Below are positions 45,501 through 57,550 of a stretch of 60,734 bases of DNA, piece after piece. A program made the translations under genes and the position numbers. The notes beneath the pieces are model-generated. The model was not told where the DNA came from. It saw only the letters and a program-made list of their open reading frames with translations, and ran no database searches. Each line of letters opens with the position of its first letter. Positions within the stretch are counted from its first letter, which is position 1. Source of the stretch: an uncultured Haliea sp. (lineage in GTDB: Bacteria > Pseudomonadota > Gammaproteobacteria > Pseudomonadales > Halieaceae); assembly GCA_913061145.1 (NCBI GenBank), contig CAJXUQ010000022.1, forward strand, positions 1 through 60,734, read 5' to 3'.

Positions 45501-47006
45501 GCGCAGCTGATCTTCGACCTGAAGCAGGTGAACCCGAAGGCGCTGGTGTCGGTCAAGCTGGTGTCGGAACCGGGCGTGGGTACCATCGCCGCGGGCGTTG
45601 CCAAGGCCTATGCCGACCTGATTACCATCAGCGGCTATGACGGCGGCACCGCCGCCAGCCCGCTGACCTCCATCCGCTATGCCGGCTCCCCCTGGGAACT
45701 GGGCCTGGCTGAGGTGCAGCAAACCCTGCGCGGCAACGGCCTGCGCGGTGCCATTCGCCTGCAGACCGACGGCGGCCTGAAGACCGGTCTGGATGTCGTC
45801 AAAGCGGCCATTCTGGGCGCGGAGAGCTTTGGGTTTGGCACCGGGCCCATGGTGGCGCTGGGCTGCAAGTATCTGCGCATCTGTCACCTCAACAACTGCG
45901 CTACCGGTGTCGCCACGCAGAACGAAAAACTGCGGCAGGATCACTTCAATGGCACGATCGAGATGGTGACGCATTTCTTCACCTTCATCGCCATGGAAAC
46001 ACGCGAGTGGCTGGCGCGTCTGGGCGTGCCGTCGCTGGAGGCCCTGATCGGCCGCACCGACCTTCTGGAACGGCTGCCCGGCACGACGCCAAAGCAGTCG
46101 CGACTCAACCTGGCGCCCATTCTGCACAAGGACGCGAGCTCGGCAGGCCAGCCCGAGTATTGCCAGGTGGTGGCCAACTATCCTTTCGATCGCGCGGAAA
46201 AGGCCGAAGCCATGGTGGCTGCGGCGCTGCCCGCCATCGAATCGCGCAGCGGTGGCGAGTACGCATTTGCCCTGACCAACTGCGACCGTTCCATCGGTGC
46301 ACGGCTGTCGGGCGAAATCGCGCAGCGCTACGGCAATAACGGCATGGAAGACGCACCCATCGTGCTGCGCCTGACGGGCACGGCCGGGCAGAGCTTTGGC
46401 GTGTGGAATGCGGGCGGCCTGCACATGTACCTCGAAGGCGACTGCAACGACTATGTCGGCAAGGGCATGGCGGGCGGGAAACTGGTGGTATTCCCCGCGC
46501 GTGATGCCAACTTCCGCTCTCAGGATACGGTGATTATCGGCAACACCTGTCTTTACGGTGCCACCGGTGGGCGCCTCTATGCGGCGGGTATCGCCGGCGA
46601 GCGTTTTGCGGTGCGTAACAGTGGCGCGCAGGCGGTCGTTGAAGGTGCGGGCGACCACTGCTGCGAGTACATGACCGGCGGCACGGTGACGGTGCTCGGG
46701 CCTACGGGCGTGAACTTCGGCGCGGGCATGACCGGCGGCTTCGCCTATGTGCTGGACCAGGACCGTTCCTTCATCGACAAGTACAACAGCGAGCTTGTGG
46801 ACATCCACCGGGTCAACTCCGAGTACATGGAGCCCTACCGCAACCACCTGCGCACCACGATACGCGAGTTTGCGCAGGAGACCGGTTCGGCCTGGGGTCT
46901 GGAATTGCTGGATAACTTTGAGGACTACGTGGGCAAGTTCTGGCTGGTCAAGCCGAAAGCGGCGGACTTCAACCAGCTGCTGTCACGTCTGCGTAACACC
47001 GACTAG
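42564..47006 (+). CDS. gltB: Glutamate synthase large subunit
   Basis: This 1480-residue NADPH-type GOGAT alpha subunit makes two glutamates from glutamine and 2-oxoglutarate. The glutaminase nucleophile is Cys15 in [10 protein letters not shown], exposed by removal of the first 14 residues. The FMN-binding synthase domain is in the middle to C-terminal part, with the [3Fe-4S] cysteines in [15 protein letters not shown]. The C-terminal beta-helix (about 1230-1480) closes the enzyme. Followed 21 bp later by gltD. Confidence 0.97.
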   Translation: MSAGLFSPEEFRDNCGFGLIVHSAGDASHRLLQTAIESLTCMTHRGGIAADGKTGDGCGLLLQMPVPFMRTLAREAFGAELEEPFGVGQIFLNQDEGRAAAARAGMEKALTDQGLIVVGWREVPTDSSVCGEIALATLPRIEQVFFSAPGLSADELSTKLFVARRKAEIANESDPDFYICSLSGRVIAYKGLVMPVDLPRFYHDLDDERLETAICVFHQRFSTNTMPRWPLAQPFRLLAHNGEINTIDGNRNWAEARTALFQSDRLPNISDIAPLVNRTGSDSSSLDNMLDVLLTGGVDMPRALRMLIPPAWQNMEDMDPDLRAFYEYHSMHMEPWDGPAGIVLTDGRYAVCLLDRNGLRPARWVKTKDGFITLASEVGTHGYRSEDVIAKGRVGPGQILMVDTQTGEMLHTADIDNRLKSRHPYKRWLKENSYHVEGTFGGEQAPGIEPDMLKPYQKMFQVTFEERDQVLRPLAESGNEAVGSMGDDTPMAVLSRQERPLYDFFRQKFAQVTNPAIDPLREAIVMSLETDLGAEKNVFHEGPEHADRIILSSPVLSQGKFNTLLSLNRPGFDVCDIDGTYDPAEMNLQQAVAKLVDTAEQAVRNGATILIISDRSIAPTRLPIHSLIATGAVHHHLIRQGLRCDANLVIETASARDSHQVACLLGFGATAIYPYLAYSVLEDLIRDGELLGEPSTCYKNYRKGINKGLLKIMSKMGISAVSSYRGAQLFEAVGLAREVVDTAFCGVASRIEGAGFAELEQDQRHLAKLAWNPRKPLQQGGLLKYVHGQEYHAFNPDVVTTLQLAVATGDYATYQRYAELVNTRPVATIRDLLQPVLAEKPLDLDEVEPISAILPRFDSAGMSLGALSPEAHEALAAAMNRLGARSNSGEGGEDPARYGTERSSKIKQIASGRFGVTPHYLVNAEVLQIKVAQGAKPGEGGQLPGGKVNELIARLRYSVPGVTLISPPPHHDIYSIEDLAQLIFDLKQVNPKALVSVKLVSEPGVGTIAAGVAKAYADLITISGYDGGTAASPLTSIRYAGSPWELGLAEVQQTLRGNGLRGAIRLQTDGGLKTGLDVVKAAILGAESFGFGTGPMVALGCKYLRICHLNNCATGVATQNEKLRQDHFNGTIEMVTHFFTFIAMETREWLARLGVPSLEALIGRTDLLERLPGTTPKQSRLNLAPILHKDASSAGQPEYCQVVANYPFDRAEKAEAMVAAALPAIESRSGGEYAFALTNCDRSIGARLSGEIAQRYGNNGMEDAPIVLRLTGTAGQSFGVWNAGGLHMYLEGDCNDYVGKGMAGGKLVVFPARDANFRSQDTVIIGNTCLYGATGGRLYAAGIAGERFAVRNSGAQAVVEGAGDHCCEYMTGGTVTVLGPTGVNFGAGMTGGFAYVLDQDRSFIDKYNSELVDIHRVNSEYMEPYRNHLRTTIREFAQETGSAWGLELLDNFEDYVGKFWLVKPKAADFNQLLSRLRNTD

Positions 47007-48449
<1,443 letters not shown>

Positions 48450-48485
48450 GCCGGCCGTATCCGCCAAACTGCACACGGAGATTCT

Positions 48486-49556
48486 GTGACCGAACTGAAA
48501 AACGACCGTTTCCTGCGCGCCCTGCAACGCCAGCCCGTTGACCGCACCCCGGTGTGGATGATGCGACAGGCCGGGCGCTATCTCCCCGAATACCGTGCCA
48601 CCCGCGAACAGGCGGGCTCATTTCTCGACCTGTGCAAGAATGCCGAGCTGGCCTGTGAGGTGACGCTGCAGCCGCTGCGCCGTTACCCCATGGATGCAGC
48701 GATCCTGTTCAGTGACATTCTCACCGTGCCCGATGCCCTGGGGCTGGGCCTGTACTTCGAAGAAGGTGAGGGGCCGAAATTCCGCAAAACCGTGCGCAGT
48801 GAAGCTGACCTGGCCGGGCTTAACGCCATTACGGCGGCGGACGACCTGGGATACGTCATGAATGCCGTGCGTACCATTCGCCGTGAGCTGAATGGCAGCG
48901 TGCCGTTGATCGGTTTTTCCGGCAGCCCCTGGACGCTGGCCACCTATATGGTCGAGGGTGGCGCTTCCAAGGACTTCTCCCAGGTGAAGCGCATGGCCTA
49001 CGACCAGCCCGAGCTGATGCACCAGCTGCTCGCCCTGCTCGCCGATGCGGTAGCCGATTACCTGGCCGAACAGGTCAAGGCGGGGGCCCAGGCGCTGCAG
49101 ATCTTCGACACCTGGGGCGGCGCACTGAGCGCCGCGGCCTACAAGGAGTTCTCGCTGAAATACATGCAGCGGGTCATCAGCCGACTGCCCACCGAGGCGG
49201 ACGGACGCAAGGTGCCGGTCATTCTCTTCACCAAGGGCGGCGGTCAGTGGCTGCCCGCCATTGCCGATGCGGGTGCCCAGGCCGTGGGCATCGACTGGAC
49301 CACGGACATCGGTGCGGCGCGTGCACAGGTGGGTGATCGGGTAGCGTTGCAGGGCAACATGGATCCTTCGATGCTGTATGCCTCGCCGGCGCGGATTCGT
49401 GAGGAAGTGGGCAGCATACTGGCGGGGTACGGCCACGGCCCAGGCCACGTGTTCAACCTGGGGCACGGCATCACACCGGGGGTGAATCCCGATCACGTCA
49501 CCGCGTTTGTGGAGGCGGTGCAGGAGCTGTCGCCCCAGTACCACCACAACGACTGA
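48486..49556 (+). CDS. hemE: Uroporphyrinogen decarboxylase
   Basis: This 356-residue enzyme removes four carboxyl groups from uroporphyrinogen III in heme synthesis. The signature [16 protein letters not shown] is near the N-terminus and [17 protein letters not shown] is in the middle. The start is GTG at 48486. It is convergent with cysE, 10 bp apart. Confidence 0.97.
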   Translation: MTELKNDRFLRALQRQPVDRTPVWMMRQAGRYLPEYRATREQAGSFLDLCKNAELACEVTLQPLRRYPMDAAILFSDILTVPDALGLGLYFEEGEGPKFRKTVRSEADLAGLNAITAADDLGYVMNAVRTIRRELNGSVPLIGFSGSPWTLATYMVEGGASKDFSQVKRMAYDQPELMHQLLALLADAVADYLAEQVKAGAQALQIFDTWGGALSAAAYKEFSLKYMQRVISRLPTEADGRKVPVILFTKGGGQWLPAIADAGAQAVGIDWTTDIGAARAQVGDRVALQGNMDPSMLYASPARIREEVGSILAGYGHGPGHVFNLGHGITPGVNPDHVTAFVEAVQELSPQYHHND

Positions 49557-49566
49557 CGGCCTGCTG

Positions 49567-50409
49567 TCAGCGTCGGCGTTGCGCCTGCGCGGCATCCTCG
49601 CAGGCCAGCTCCTGCTCGGGGTCGCAGCAGAAGCTGTGGTCCATCTCCAGCGCCGGGGATTGCGACGTGGGCTTGCCCACCACCTTGGCCGGCACGCCAG
49701 CCACGGTTGTGTGCGGAGGCACCTCGTCCAGCACCACGCTGCCGGCACCCACCTTGGCACCATCGCCCACCCGGATATTCCCGAGGATTTTGGCCCCGGC
49801 GCTGATCAGCACGCCGTTGCCGATCTTGGGATGACGGTCACCGTGTTCCTTGCCGGTGCCGCCCAGCGTGACCGATTGCAGGATCGAGACGTTGTCACCG
49901 ACCACGGCGGTTTCGCCGATCACCAGGCCGGTGGCGTGGTCCAGCATGATGCCGCTGCCGAGGCGCGCCGCCGGGTGAATGTCCACGGCAAATTCCACGG
50001 CAACCCGGTTCTGGAAGAACAGTGCCAGTGAGTGGCGGCCGCGTTGCCAGAGCCAGTGTGCCACGCGGTGGGTCTGCAGCGCGTGAAAGCCCTTGAAGTA
50101 GAGGAAGGGAATGTAGATTTCCTGACAGGCTGAGTCGCGCTCCTCGACCGCCAGCAGGTCGGCGCGAATGGCCTTGCGCAGGGCGGCATCGTCCTTCAGC
50201 GCCTCGAGGATGACCTCGCGCAGCAGCAGGGAGGATACGGTCGGGCTGTCCAGCTGGGTGGCGAGGTGAAAGCTCAGCGCGCACTCCAGGTTGTTGTGAT
50301 TGAGAATAGTGGCGTGCAGATAACTGGCGAGGATCGGTTCCTCCGCCGCATGTTGCTGCGTCTCCTGTACTATCCGGTCCCAGACCGGGTCGGCTTTCCT
50401 GGTGGCCAT
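49567..50409 (-). CDS. cysE: Serine O-acetyltransferase
   Basis: This 280-residue enzyme makes O-acetylserine for cysteine synthesis. The helical N-terminal domain is followed by a left-handed beta-helix (about 145-235) with catalytic His in DIHPAARLGSGIMLDHATG and the hexapeptide repeats. The tail is a low-complexity Cys/Gln/Arg stretch. The ATG at 50409 (MATRKADPVWDRI) is preferred to the upstream in-frame ATG at 50436. Confidence 0.95.
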   Translation of the reverse strand: MATRKADPVWDRIVQETQQHAAEEPILASYLHATILNHNNLECALSFHLATQLDSPTVSSLLLREVILEALKDDAALRKAIRADLLAVEERDSACQEIYIPFLYFKGFHALQTHRVAHWLWQRGRHSLALFFQNRVAVEFAVDIHPAARLGSGIMLDHATGLVIGETAVVGDNVSILQSVTLGGTGKEHGDRHPKIGNGVLISAGAKILGNIRVGDGAKVGAGSVVLDEVPPHTTVAGVPAKVVGKPTSQSPALEMDHSFCCDPEQELACEDAAQAQRRR

Positions 50410-50437
50410 GTCAGTTCCTCGTTTCCGGGCGAACACT

Positions 50438-51154
50438 TTAGCGTATACGAGCCCGGTATCGCCACAGCGCGTGACCGCTGGCCCTGTACTTGGCTTCGAA
50501 GCGGGTCAGGGACGGGCCATCGGGCAGCCGCTGCACAACCCCGTGCACGCCGGCGATGTGCATGGCCACGCCGAACTCCTCGACGTACAGCTGCCAGTTG
50601 GAGCGCAGTTCCACCCTGCCGCCCAGGGCCAGGAGGTCGGCAAAACCCGGGTGGCCATGAATCCGGCGCTGCAGATGGCGCGCCTTGGGCCAGGGGTTGG
50701 GATACAGCAGGTAGTGGTAGTCCACGCCGCGGCCGGCGCCCGCCAATGCACGCCAGAGGGGCTCGCACTCGGCCTGCAGCAGCAGATACGGCGGATGCTC
50801 GTCGTGCTGGTGCAGCGCCAGCCGGTGCGCTGAGCGGTCTATGCCAACCACCAGATGCCCGGGGTGGGCGGCGGCGAGCCGCGCCGTGCTCATGCCGGTG
50901 CCGCAGAAGGAATCCAGCACCAGCGGTCGCGAGTCCTCCGCCAGCCGCTGCGCGAGCCTGCGCCAGGCGTCCGCATTGTGCGCCGCCAGCGGCGCCTGGG
51001 AGGCGTGCTCAAGGTGCCGGCGCACAGTGTGCACCAGGCGCGGGTGCAGCCCCTGCTGGTTGCTGGTCACCGGGCGGGAGGAAGCTTGCACGCGGGGTCG
51101 GCTCCTGTAACAGTGCAGCCAGCGCTTGAGTTGCGCCAGCGGGATTGCCATCAT
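50438..51154 (-). CDS. TrmB-like SAM-dependent methyltransferase
   Basis: This 238-residue protein resembles tRNA (guanine-N7) methyltransferases: the SAM motif is DSFCGTGMSTARLAAAHPG and the family substrate loop appears as YPNPWPKARHLQRRIHGHP. The usual TrmB start EIGFGMGE and SDPWPKKRHHKRR are clearly modified, so it is probably a paralogue with another substrate. Starts are ATG 51154 or 51151. It is divergent from the hexapeptide acyltransferase gene. Confidence 0.8.
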   Translation of the reverse strand: MMAIPLAQLKRWLHCYRSRPRVQASSRPVTSNQQGLHPRLVHTVRRHLEHASQAPLAAHNADAWRRLAQRLAEDSRPLVLDSFCGTGMSTARLAAAHPGHLVVGIDRSAHRLALHQHDEHPPYLLLQAECEPLWRALAGAGRGVDYHYLLYPNPWPKARHLQRRIHGHPGFADLLALGGRVELRSNWQLYVEEFGVAMHIAGVHGVVQRLPDGPSLTRFEAKYRASGHALWRYRARIR

Positions 51155-51193
51155 AAATCGCGCCGCCACCACGACCAACCAGGGAATTGTGCC

Positions 51194-51922
51194 ATGCACC
51201 AGGATCTGCGCCCGTACTGGCTGAAGCAAATCTACCTGCGCTACCGGCGCTGGTATGCCGACTACTTCCTGCGCCCCCGCTGCACGTCTCTGGGGCCGCA
51301 TCACACCATCATGAAGCCGTGGTATGTGCACATTTCCGGGGCCAACATCCACATCGGGCGCTGCTTCACCGCCATTGGCGAACCCATGCATCGGGTGCAG
51401 ATTGGGGTGTGGGGGCGCGAGGCGGGGCAGGGACGCATTCAGATCGGTGACTGTGTGCTCATGAGCCCCGGCGCCCGCCTGAGTGCCAGCGATGAAATCG
51501 TGCTCGGTGACGGCGTGATGATGGCCAACGGCTCCTACGTCACAGACTCTGACTGGCACACCCTGTATGACCGCACGGCCCGCGCCCCCGAGCCCACACC
51601 GGTGCACATCGGAGACAACGTGTGGCTGGGTGACCACGCGACCGTGCTGAAAGGCGTGACCATCGGCGAAAACAGCGTGGTGGCGGCACAGGCGGTGGTC
51701 ACCCGGGACGTGCCGGCCAACGTGGTGGTGGCGGGCAATCCCGCGCGCGTGGTGAAAGAGCTGGACCCGGAGCGCGGTTTCACCACCCGCATGGATCTGT
51801 TTGCGGACCCGGAGGGCGCCGAGGCGTTTTTCGATGCGGTGGACCGCGAGGTGCTGCGTGGCAACTCACTGCTGCGCTGGCTGTGGTCGGTGCTGTATCC
51901 CGCGGGAGCACCCCGGGGCTAG
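51194..51922 (+). CDS. Hexapeptide-repeat acyltransferase
   Basis: This 242-residue protein has a left-handed beta-helix of hexapeptide repeats (about 75-190), typical of acetyl or acyl transferases, and ends VAAQAVVTRDVPANVVVAGNPARVVKEL. A helical N-terminus (KQIYLRYRRWYADYFLRP) and a short helical tail are specific to this subfamily. The substrate is unknown. The start ATG at 51194 has an AGGGA site upstream. Confidence 0.82.
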   Translation: MHQDLRPYWLKQIYLRYRRWYADYFLRPRCTSLGPHHTIMKPWYVHISGANIHIGRCFTAIGEPMHRVQIGVWGREAGQGRIQIGDCVLMSPGARLSASDEIVLGDGVMMANGSYVTDSDWHTLYDRTARAPEPTPVHIGDNVWLGDHATVLKGVTIGENSVVAAQAVVTRDVPANVVVAGNPARVVKELDPERGFTTRMDLFADPEGAEAFFDAVDREVLRGNSLLRWLWSVLYPAGAPRG

Positions 51923-51932
51923 ACCCCGGGGC

Positions 51933-52919
51933 CTACAACAGGCGCAGCGGTTCCTCCTGCAGCGCCGAGAGCTGCTCACGCAGCTCCAGGATGTGGTTGG
52001 CCCAGTAGCGCTCGGTGTTGAACCAGGTGAAGCTGCGCGGAAAGGCCGGGTCAGTCCAGCGGCGCGCCAGCCAGGCGGCGTAGTTCACCAGGCGCAACGT
52101 GCGCAGTGCCTCTATCCAGCGCAGCTGGCGCGGTGCAAAGTCACAGAATTCGCTGTAGCCCTCAATGAGTTCGGCCAGTTGCAGCTCGCGCTCGTGGCGC
52201 TCACCGCTCAGGCACATCCACAGATCCTGCACGGCGGGTGCCATGCAGCAGTCATCCAGGTCGACAAAATGCGCGCAGTCATCGCGCCAGAGAATGTTGC
52301 CGACGTGGCAATCGCCGTGCACACGGATCAGATCCCGCTCCTGTACCTCCCCGTAGAGCTGAATCACGGCCGCCAGCAGGTCCCGGGTGAGGCTGTCGTA
52401 GGCGGGCTGCAGATCGCGGGGAATGAAGTGTTCCAGCAGATAGTCACGGTTGTGCGTGAGCATGCCGTCAATGCTGAGGGTGGGCCTGTGCCGGAAGCGC
52501 GCACTGGCGCCCACCGCGTGGATGCGCCCCAGCGTGCGCCCCAGTACCAGCAGGCTGCCCATATTGTCGAGCTCTGGCGGGTAGCCGCCGCGGCGCGGGA
52601 ACAGGGCGAAACGAAAGCCGTCATGACGGTGCAGGCTGTTGCCGGATGCGTCGACCAGTGGGGCCACCACCGAGATCTCGGCGTCCTGCAGTTCCAGACT
52701 GAAGGCATGCTCCTCCAGAATCTGCGCGTCGTCCCAGCGCCCCGGGCGATAGAATTTGGCGATCAGCGGCTGCCCATCCTCAATGCCGACCTGGTAAACG
52801 CGGTTTTCGTAGCTGTTCAGGGCCAGCAGTCGCGCATCGCAGAGGTAGCCTGCGGACTCGACCGCGTCGATGACACAGTCCGGCGACAGGCGATCATAGG
52901 GATGTTGGGCTTCGCTCAT
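51933..52919 (-). CDS. srkA: Stress response Ser/Thr protein kinase SrkA (YihE)
   Basis: This 328-residue aminoglycoside-phosphotransferase-fold kinase is homologous to E. coli SrkA/RdoA, which limits stress-induced cell death. Conserved residues appear in SYENRVYQVG, IAKFYRPGRW, the catalytic loop VHGDCHVGNILW and the metal-binding VDLDDCCMAPAVQDLWM. It is convergent with the acyltransferase gene, 10 bp apart. Confidence 0.92.
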   Translation of the reverse strand: MSEAQHPYDRLSPDCVIDAVESAGYLCDARLLALNSYENRVYQVGIEDGQPLIAKFYRPGRWDDAQILEEHAFSLELQDAEISVVAPLVDASGNSLHRHDGFRFALFPRRGGYPPELDNMGSLLVLGRTLGRIHAVGASARFRHRPTLSIDGMLTHNRDYLLEHFIPRDLQPAYDSLTRDLLAAVIQLYGEVQERDLIRVHGDCHVGNILWRDDCAHFVDLDDCCMAPAVQDLWMCLSGERHERELQLAELIEGYSEFCDFAPRQLRWIEALRTLRLVNYAAWLARRWTDPAFPRSFTWFNTERYWANHILELREQLSALQEEPLRLL

Positions 52920-52970
52920 TGACGCACTCCAGGCAGCGACCGCGACGGGCGGTGCCAGGGGAGCAGTGTA

Positions 52971-53702
52971 TCAGGTCGCCGGTGGTGGAGTCCGGGCGAT
53001 GCACCAGAGTTGCACATCGGCGGCGCCCGCGTCCTTGAGCAGGCGGGCGATGGTCTCGGCGGTGGCGCCGGTGGTCATGACGTCGTCGACCAGTGCGATG
53101 CGGCGTCCCTGCACCGGAGCGCGCAGGCTAAACGCATCGCGCAGGTTGTGCAGGCGCTGCTGTGCCGTGAGGGTCGACTGTGCAGGGACCGCGCGCGGGC
53201 GGCGCAGCGTGCGCTCCGCCACTGGCAGCCGCTGCAGGGCGGAGTCGCAGTGCTGCAGCGCCCTGGCCAGCAACGTTGCCTGGTTGAAACCCCGCTGCAG
53301 CAGGCGCCGCCAGTGCATGGGCACGGGCAGCAGGAGGTCGCGGTCTTGCGGTGGGTCTACTGCGGCAAGCCAGAGTTCTGCGAGCAGGCCGCTCAGATGT
53401 CGCTGGCGCTGGAATTTCCATTGCCCGATGAGGTAGCCCAGGCAGGGCTCGTACACATAGGGCGCGAGCACCCTGTCCAGCGCCGGCGGGCGCTGCGTGC
53501 AGGCACTGCACAGGCCGCCGCCGGGGGTAGCCAGCGGCAGGGCGCAACACGGGCAGCAGGGGTGATTGGGCACCAGCTGTGCCGCGCAACAGCCGCACAG
53601 CGGCAGGTGGCTGGCGCTGGGCAGCCGACACAGCAGGCACTGCTGCGGGAAGAGGGTATCCGCGAGCAGGCGCGCCCACCTGTTAACCAAGGTGTGTGCC
53701 AC
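52971..53702 (-). CDS. comF: ComF family amidophosphoribosyltransferase-like protein
   Basis: This 243-residue protein has an N-terminal zinc-binding double-zinc-ribbon region ([18 protein letters not shown] and [20 protein letters not shown]) and a C-terminal phosphoribosyltransferase fold with [10 protein letters not shown]. ComF proteins take part in DNA uptake in competent bacteria. The start is probably GTG at 53702, with the N-terminal codons inside the BirA site of the divergent bio operon. It starts 66 bp from bioB. Confidence 0.88.
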   Translation of the reverse strand: MAHTLVNRWARLLADTLFPQQCLLCRLPSASHLPLCGCCAAQLVPNHPCCPCCALPLATPGGGLCSACTQRPPALDRVLAPYVYEPCLGYLIGQWKFQRQRHLSGLLAELWLAAVDPPQDRDLLLPVPMHWRRLLQRGFNQATLLARALQHCDSALQRLPVAERTLRRPRAVPAQSTLTAQQRLHNLRDAFSLRAPVQGRRIALVDDVMTTGATAETIARLLKDAGAADVQLWCIARTPPPAT

Positions 53703-53712
53703 AGGTTGACAG
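53680..53712. promoter_or_regulatory. BirA operator
   Basis: An inverted repeat CTGTTAACC (53680-53688), 15 bases, GGTTGACAG (53704-53712). It matches the gammaproteobacterial biotin operator (TTGTAAACC, spacer, GGTTTACAA). The right half covers the -35 of the bioB promoter, so biotinyl-AMP-bound BirA would block bioB. The left half lies in the first codons of comF. Confidence 0.82.
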
Positions 53713-53733
53713 CGACGGGGTGCGGCTTATCAT
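53706..53733 (+). promoter_or_regulatory. bioB promoter
   Basis: TTGACA (53706-53711), a 16-base spacer and TATCAT (53728-53733). The -35 is a perfect sigma-70 box inside the right half of the BirA operator. The ATG follows 35 bp after the -10. Confidence 0.8.
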
Positions 53734-53767
53734 GTTGGCTTGCCCACTGTCTCTCTGGATACCTGTC

Positions 53768-54799
53768 ATGAATGCTCCCGCCTCCGCTCCTGCCTCGCTC
53801 CGCCACGACTGGAGCCGCGGCGAAATCGAAGCCCTGCTGGCGCTGCCCTTCAACGACCTGCTGTTCAGGGCGCACAGTGTGCACCGCGCCTATTTTGACC
53901 CAAACGAGGTGCAGGTCAGCACACTGCTTTCCATCAAAACCGGCGCCTGTCCGGAAGACTGCGCATACTGTCCGCAAAGCAATCGCTATGACACGGGGCT
54001 GGAAGCGGAAAAGCTGATGGAAGTGGAAAAGGTGCTGGCGCAGGCACAGGCGGCCAAGGCCAGCGGCGCCACCCGCTTCTGCATGGGTGCAGCCTGGCGT
54101 TCACCCAAGGCCCGCGACATGCCCTACGTGGTGGCCATGGTCAAGGGCGTGCGCGAACTGGGTCTGGAAAGCTGCATGACCCTGGGCATGCTGACCGAGG
54201 CGCAGGCGAAGGAGCTGGCCGAGGCCGGGCTTGACTACTACAACCACAACCTTGACACCTCGCCCGAATACTACGGCGAGATCATCACCACGCGTACCTA
54301 CAAGGACCGGCTGGACACACTCTCCCATGTGCGCGAGGCCGGCATGAAAGTGTGCAGCGGTGGCATCGTCGGCATGGGCGAGTCCCAGCGCGACCGCGCC
54401 GGGCTGCTGCAGCAGCTGGCCAATCTGCCCGAGCACCCCGAAAGTGTTCCCATCAACATGCTGGTGCGGGTCGAGGGCACGCCGCTGGCCGATGAGGCTG
54501 ACCTGGACCCTTTCGACTTTATCCGCACCATCGCTGTGGCGCGCATCCTGATGCCCGCCTCCCATGTGCGCCTGTCTGCCGGGCGTGAATCCATGAGTGA
54601 AGAGATGCATGCGCTGGCGTACTTCGCGGGCGCCAACTCCATCTTCTACGGCGAGAAACTGCTCACCACGCCCAACCCGCAGGCCAATGCCGACATGGCC
54701 CTGTTCCAGCGTCTGGGTATTCGTCCGGAGCAGCGTGAGGTGGCGAGCGCTCCGCAGGTGCCCACGCCGCAGTTCTACGACGCAGCGGCGGCGCACTAG
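53768..54799 (+). CDS. bioB: Biotin synthase
   Basis: This 343-residue radical-SAM enzyme inserts sulfur into dethiobiotin. The [4Fe-4S] cysteines are C61, C65 and C68 in [14 protein letters not shown]. The sulfur-cluster region includes [19 protein letters not shown] and the later [13 protein letters not shown]. It is the first gene of bioB-bioF-bioHC-bioD. bioA is absent from the window. Confidence 0.97.
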   Translation: MNAPASAPASLRHDWSRGEIEALLALPFNDLLFRAHSVHRAYFDPNEVQVSTLLSIKTGACPEDCAYCPQSNRYDTGLEAEKLMEVEKVLAQAQAAKASGATRFCMGAAWRSPKARDMPYVVAMVKGVRELGLESCMTLGMLTEAQAKELAEAGLDYYNHNLDTSPEYYGEIITTRTYKDRLDTLSHVREAGMKVCSGGIVGMGESQRDRAGLLQQLANLPEHPESVPINMLVRVEGTPLADEADLDPFDFIRTIAVARILMPASHVRLSAGRESMSEEMHALAYFAGANSIFYGEKLLTTPNPQANADMALFQRLGIRPEQREVASAPQVPTPQFYDAAAAH

Positions 54800-54810
54800 C
54801 CGCCAGCGCC

Positions 54811-55980
54811 ATGAAGGAGGCCTTCCCGCAGCGTCTCCGGGCGGTGCTGGAAGAGCGCCGTGCCGCCGGTCTGTATCGCCAGTGCCTGACCCTGGAGTCC
54901 GCCCAGGGGCCAGTGGTGCGGCTGGCGGGCCGCGACTACCTGAATTTCTGCAGCAACGACTACCTCGGCCTCGCCGCACACCCCAAGGTCATCGCTAGCC
55001 TGCGCGATGCCGCGACGCGCTGGGGCGTGGGCAGCGGCGCATCCCATCTTGTGTGCGGCCACAGTGCCGCGCACCGCGAACTGGAGGAGGCGCTCGCTGC
55101 CTTCACCGGCAGACCCCGGGCGCTGTTGTTTTCCAGCGGTTACGCCGCCAACACCGGCATTCTGCAGGCCCTGCTGCGGCCCGGCGACACCGTATTGCAG
55201 GATCGTCTCAACCACGCATCGCTGCTTGACGGTGGCCTGCACAGTGGCGCACGGCTGCGCCGCTTTGCCCACAACGACTGTGCCGACCTGGCGCGCAAAC
55301 TCGACGCTGCTGCCGGGCCCACGCTGGTCGCTGTCGACGGCGTGTTCAGCATGGACGGCGACACGGCGCCGCTGGCCGAGCTGTCCGCCACCTGCGCCAG
55401 TCGCGACGCCTGGTTGATGGTGGATGATGCCCACGGCTTCGGTGTGCACGGGGAGGCAGGTGCCGGCAGCGTGCAGGCAGCCGGGCTGGGCGAGGCGGAA
55501 GTGCCGGTGCTGATGGCGACCCTCGGCAAGGCCCTGGGTACCTCCGGCGCCTTTCTGGCGGGCAGCGAACTGCTGATCGAAGCGCTGATCCAGTCCACAC
55601 GCAACTATATCTATACCACGGCCATGCCCCCGGCGCTGGCGGCGGCCAGCCTCACCGCCCTGCGACTGCTGCATGAGGAGTCCTGGCGGCGCGAGCAGCT
55701 CGCTGAGCACATTGCCCGGTTTCGGCGCGGTGCCCTGCAGTGCGAGCTACCCCTGCTGGACTCCCATAGTGCCATTCAGCCCTTGCTGGTGGGCGATGCC
55801 GGGCGCGCCGTGCGCCTCAGCGAGCGGTTGCGTGAGTGCGGCCTGTTGATCAGCGCCATTCGTCCGCCAACTGTGCCGGCGGGAACCTCCCGGCTGCGCA
55901 TCACCCTGAGCGCAGCGCATACGCCGCAGCAGGTGGCCACACTGCTGGCGGCACTGGCGGAGTGCTGGCCCGATGCCTGA
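54811..55980 (+). CDS. bioF: 8-amino-7-oxononanoate synthase
   Basis: This 389-residue pyridoxal phosphate enzyme joins pimeloyl-ACP (or CoA) to alanine. PLP-binding features are [14 protein letters not shown] and [15 protein letters not shown], with the lysine in TLGKALG. It overlaps bioHC by 8 bp, so translational coupling is likely. Confidence 0.96.
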   Translation: MKEAFPQRLRAVLEERRAAGLYRQCLTLESAQGPVVRLAGRDYLNFCSNDYLGLAAHPKVIASLRDAATRWGVGSGASHLVCGHSAAHRELEEALAAFTGRPRALLFSSGYAANTGILQALLRPGDTVLQDRLNHASLLDGGLHSGARLRRFAHNDCADLARKLDAAAGPTLVAVDGVFSMDGDTAPLAELSATCASRDAWLMVDDAHGFGVHGEAGAGSVQAAGLGEAEVPVLMATLGKALGTSGAFLAGSELLIEALIQSTRNYIYTTAMPPALAAASLTALRLLHEESWRREQLAEHIARFRRGALQCELPLLDSHSAIQPLLVGDAGRAVRLSERLRECGLLISAIRPPTVPAGTSRLRITLSAAHTPQQVATLLAALAECWPDA

Positions 55981-57550
55981 GCTGTTGGCCAGAGCCGAAT
56001 ACCTGCCCGCCGCGCAACAGGCCAGAGCAGACCTGGTGCTGCTGCACGGCTGGGCCGGCAGCAGCGAGTGCTGGCGGCCGCTGCTGGCCGCGCTGCGACG
56101 CTGGGCCAACGTTACCCTGATTGACTGGCGGCCCGGCGCCGACCTGGCGGATGTTGTGGCGGAGGTGTTGGCGGTGGCGCCGGCCAGCGCGGTGTATGTC
56201 GGCTGGTCCCTCGGCGGGCAGCTGGCCACTGCCGTGGCGTCGCGAGCGCCGCAGCGCGTCGCCGGGCTGGTCACTGTGGCCAGTAACCCACGCTTTCTCG
56301 CCGAGGGGAGCTGGCCCGGTGTGGCAGCGGCGCAGCTGGCCGGTTTCCAGGCAGGTCTGGCGGCGGATGCTGGCGGTACACTGCGCCGCTTTTCCGCCCT
56401 GCAGTCCCGCGGCTGCGCTGCTGAGCGCGCCCTGGCGCGGCAGCTGGTGGCGCAAAGCCGGGGCTGGGACGCCGTCGCGCTCACCGCCGGCCTGCAATGG
56501 CTGGCGGAACTGGACACGCGTAGCCTGCTTCCGGCGTTGGCCTGCCCGCAACAGCACCTGCTGGCGGAAGCTGACGCTCTGGTGCCGGGCGCTGTCCATG
56601 AAGCCCTGTGCGGATGGCTGGCGGGCGTCGCCGAGGCCTCCGTGTCGGTGATACCGGGTGCCGGTCACGCGCTGCCCTGCGCCGCATCGGGGGCTCTGGC
56701 AGAGGCGCTGTACCGCTTCGCCGTGGACACAGCGGCGGTGTGTGAAGCGGCTGAGGCCGCTCCCGCGGCACCGGTGAGCAAGCAGGCGATTGCGCTCTCC
56801 TTCAGCCGCGCGGCGCCTCGCTATGACAGCGTGGCGGCGTTACAGCGCGACGTTGGTGAGCGTTTGCTTACTTCAATAGACAATGAAGGCAAGGGCTCGA
56901 TCACCCTGCTGGACCTCGGCTGTGGCACGGGGTATTTTCATCCGGCGTTGCTGGAGCGCTATCCGGGGGCCGCTTATGTCGGGCTGGATCTTGCGCAGGG
57001 CATGCTCTCCTGGGCGCGTGACCGGCACACAGAGCACGCCGTCTGGGTCGCCGGTGACGCCGAGGCACTGCCCCTTGCCAGCGGTTCGGTGGACGTCATC
57101 TTCAGTAGCCTCGCCTTTCAGTGGTGCTACCGCCCCGATCTGCTGTTTGCCGAACTGGGCCGGGTGCTGGCGCCGGGTGGTCGCTGCTTCTTCAGCTCCC
57201 TGGGCCCGGCAACCCTGCAGGAGCTGCGCCAGTCCTGGGCGGCAGCGGATGGCAGCCAGCATGTGAATGATTTCCTGCCGGCCGAAACCCTGCAGGCGGC
57301 AGCAGACATCACAGCGGGGGTACGACTCACCCTGCGCAGTGAGCGTATTGTGCTGCGCTACAACAAGGCGACCGAACTCCTGCACGAACTGAAAACGCTG
57401 GGCGCACACAACATGAACAGCAAGCGCCCCGCCGGATTGACCGGACGCCAGCGCCTTGCTGCCATGGTGCAGGCCTACGAGGCATGGCGCGAACCCGCCG
57501 GGTTGCCAGCCACCTACGACGTCATTTACGGGCATCTGGAGAAACTATGA
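55973..57550 (+). CDS. bioHC: Fused BioH pimeloyl-ACP esterase and BioC methyltransferase
   Basis: This 525-residue fusion joins two steps of pimelate formation. Residues 1-about 255 are a BioH alpha/beta hydrolase: nucleophile S79 in YVGWSLGG, D201 and H232 (GAGHALP). Residues about 268-525 are BioC, the O-methyltransferase that starts the pathway, with SAM motif [16 protein letters not shown]. The order BioH then BioC means a single protein methylates malonyl-ACP and later removes the methyl ester. Similar fusions are known in some marine gammaproteobacteria. It overlaps bioD (ATGA). Confidence 0.93.
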   Translation: MPELLARAEYLPAAQQARADLVLLHGWAGSSECWRPLLAALRRWANVTLIDWRPGADLADVVAEVLAVAPASAVYVGWSLGGQLATAVASRAPQRVAGLVTVASNPRFLAEGSWPGVAAAQLAGFQAGLAADAGGTLRRFSALQSRGCAAERALARQLVAQSRGWDAVALTAGLQWLAELDTRSLLPALACPQQHLLAEADALVPGAVHEALCGWLAGVAEASVSVIPGAGHALPCAASGALAEALYRFAVDTAAVCEAAEAAPAAPVSKQAIALSFSRAAPRYDSVAALQRDVGERLLTSIDNEGKGSITLLDLGCGTGYFHPALLERYPGAAYVGLDLAQGMLSWARDRHTEHAVWVAGDAEALPLASGSVDVIFSSLAFQWCYRPDLLFAELGRVLAPGGRCFFSSLGPATLQELRQSWAAADGSQHVNDFLPAETLQAAADITAGVRLTLRSERIVLRYNKATELLHELKTLGAHNMNSKRPAGLTGRQRLAAMVQAYEAWREPAGLPATYDVIYGHLEKL

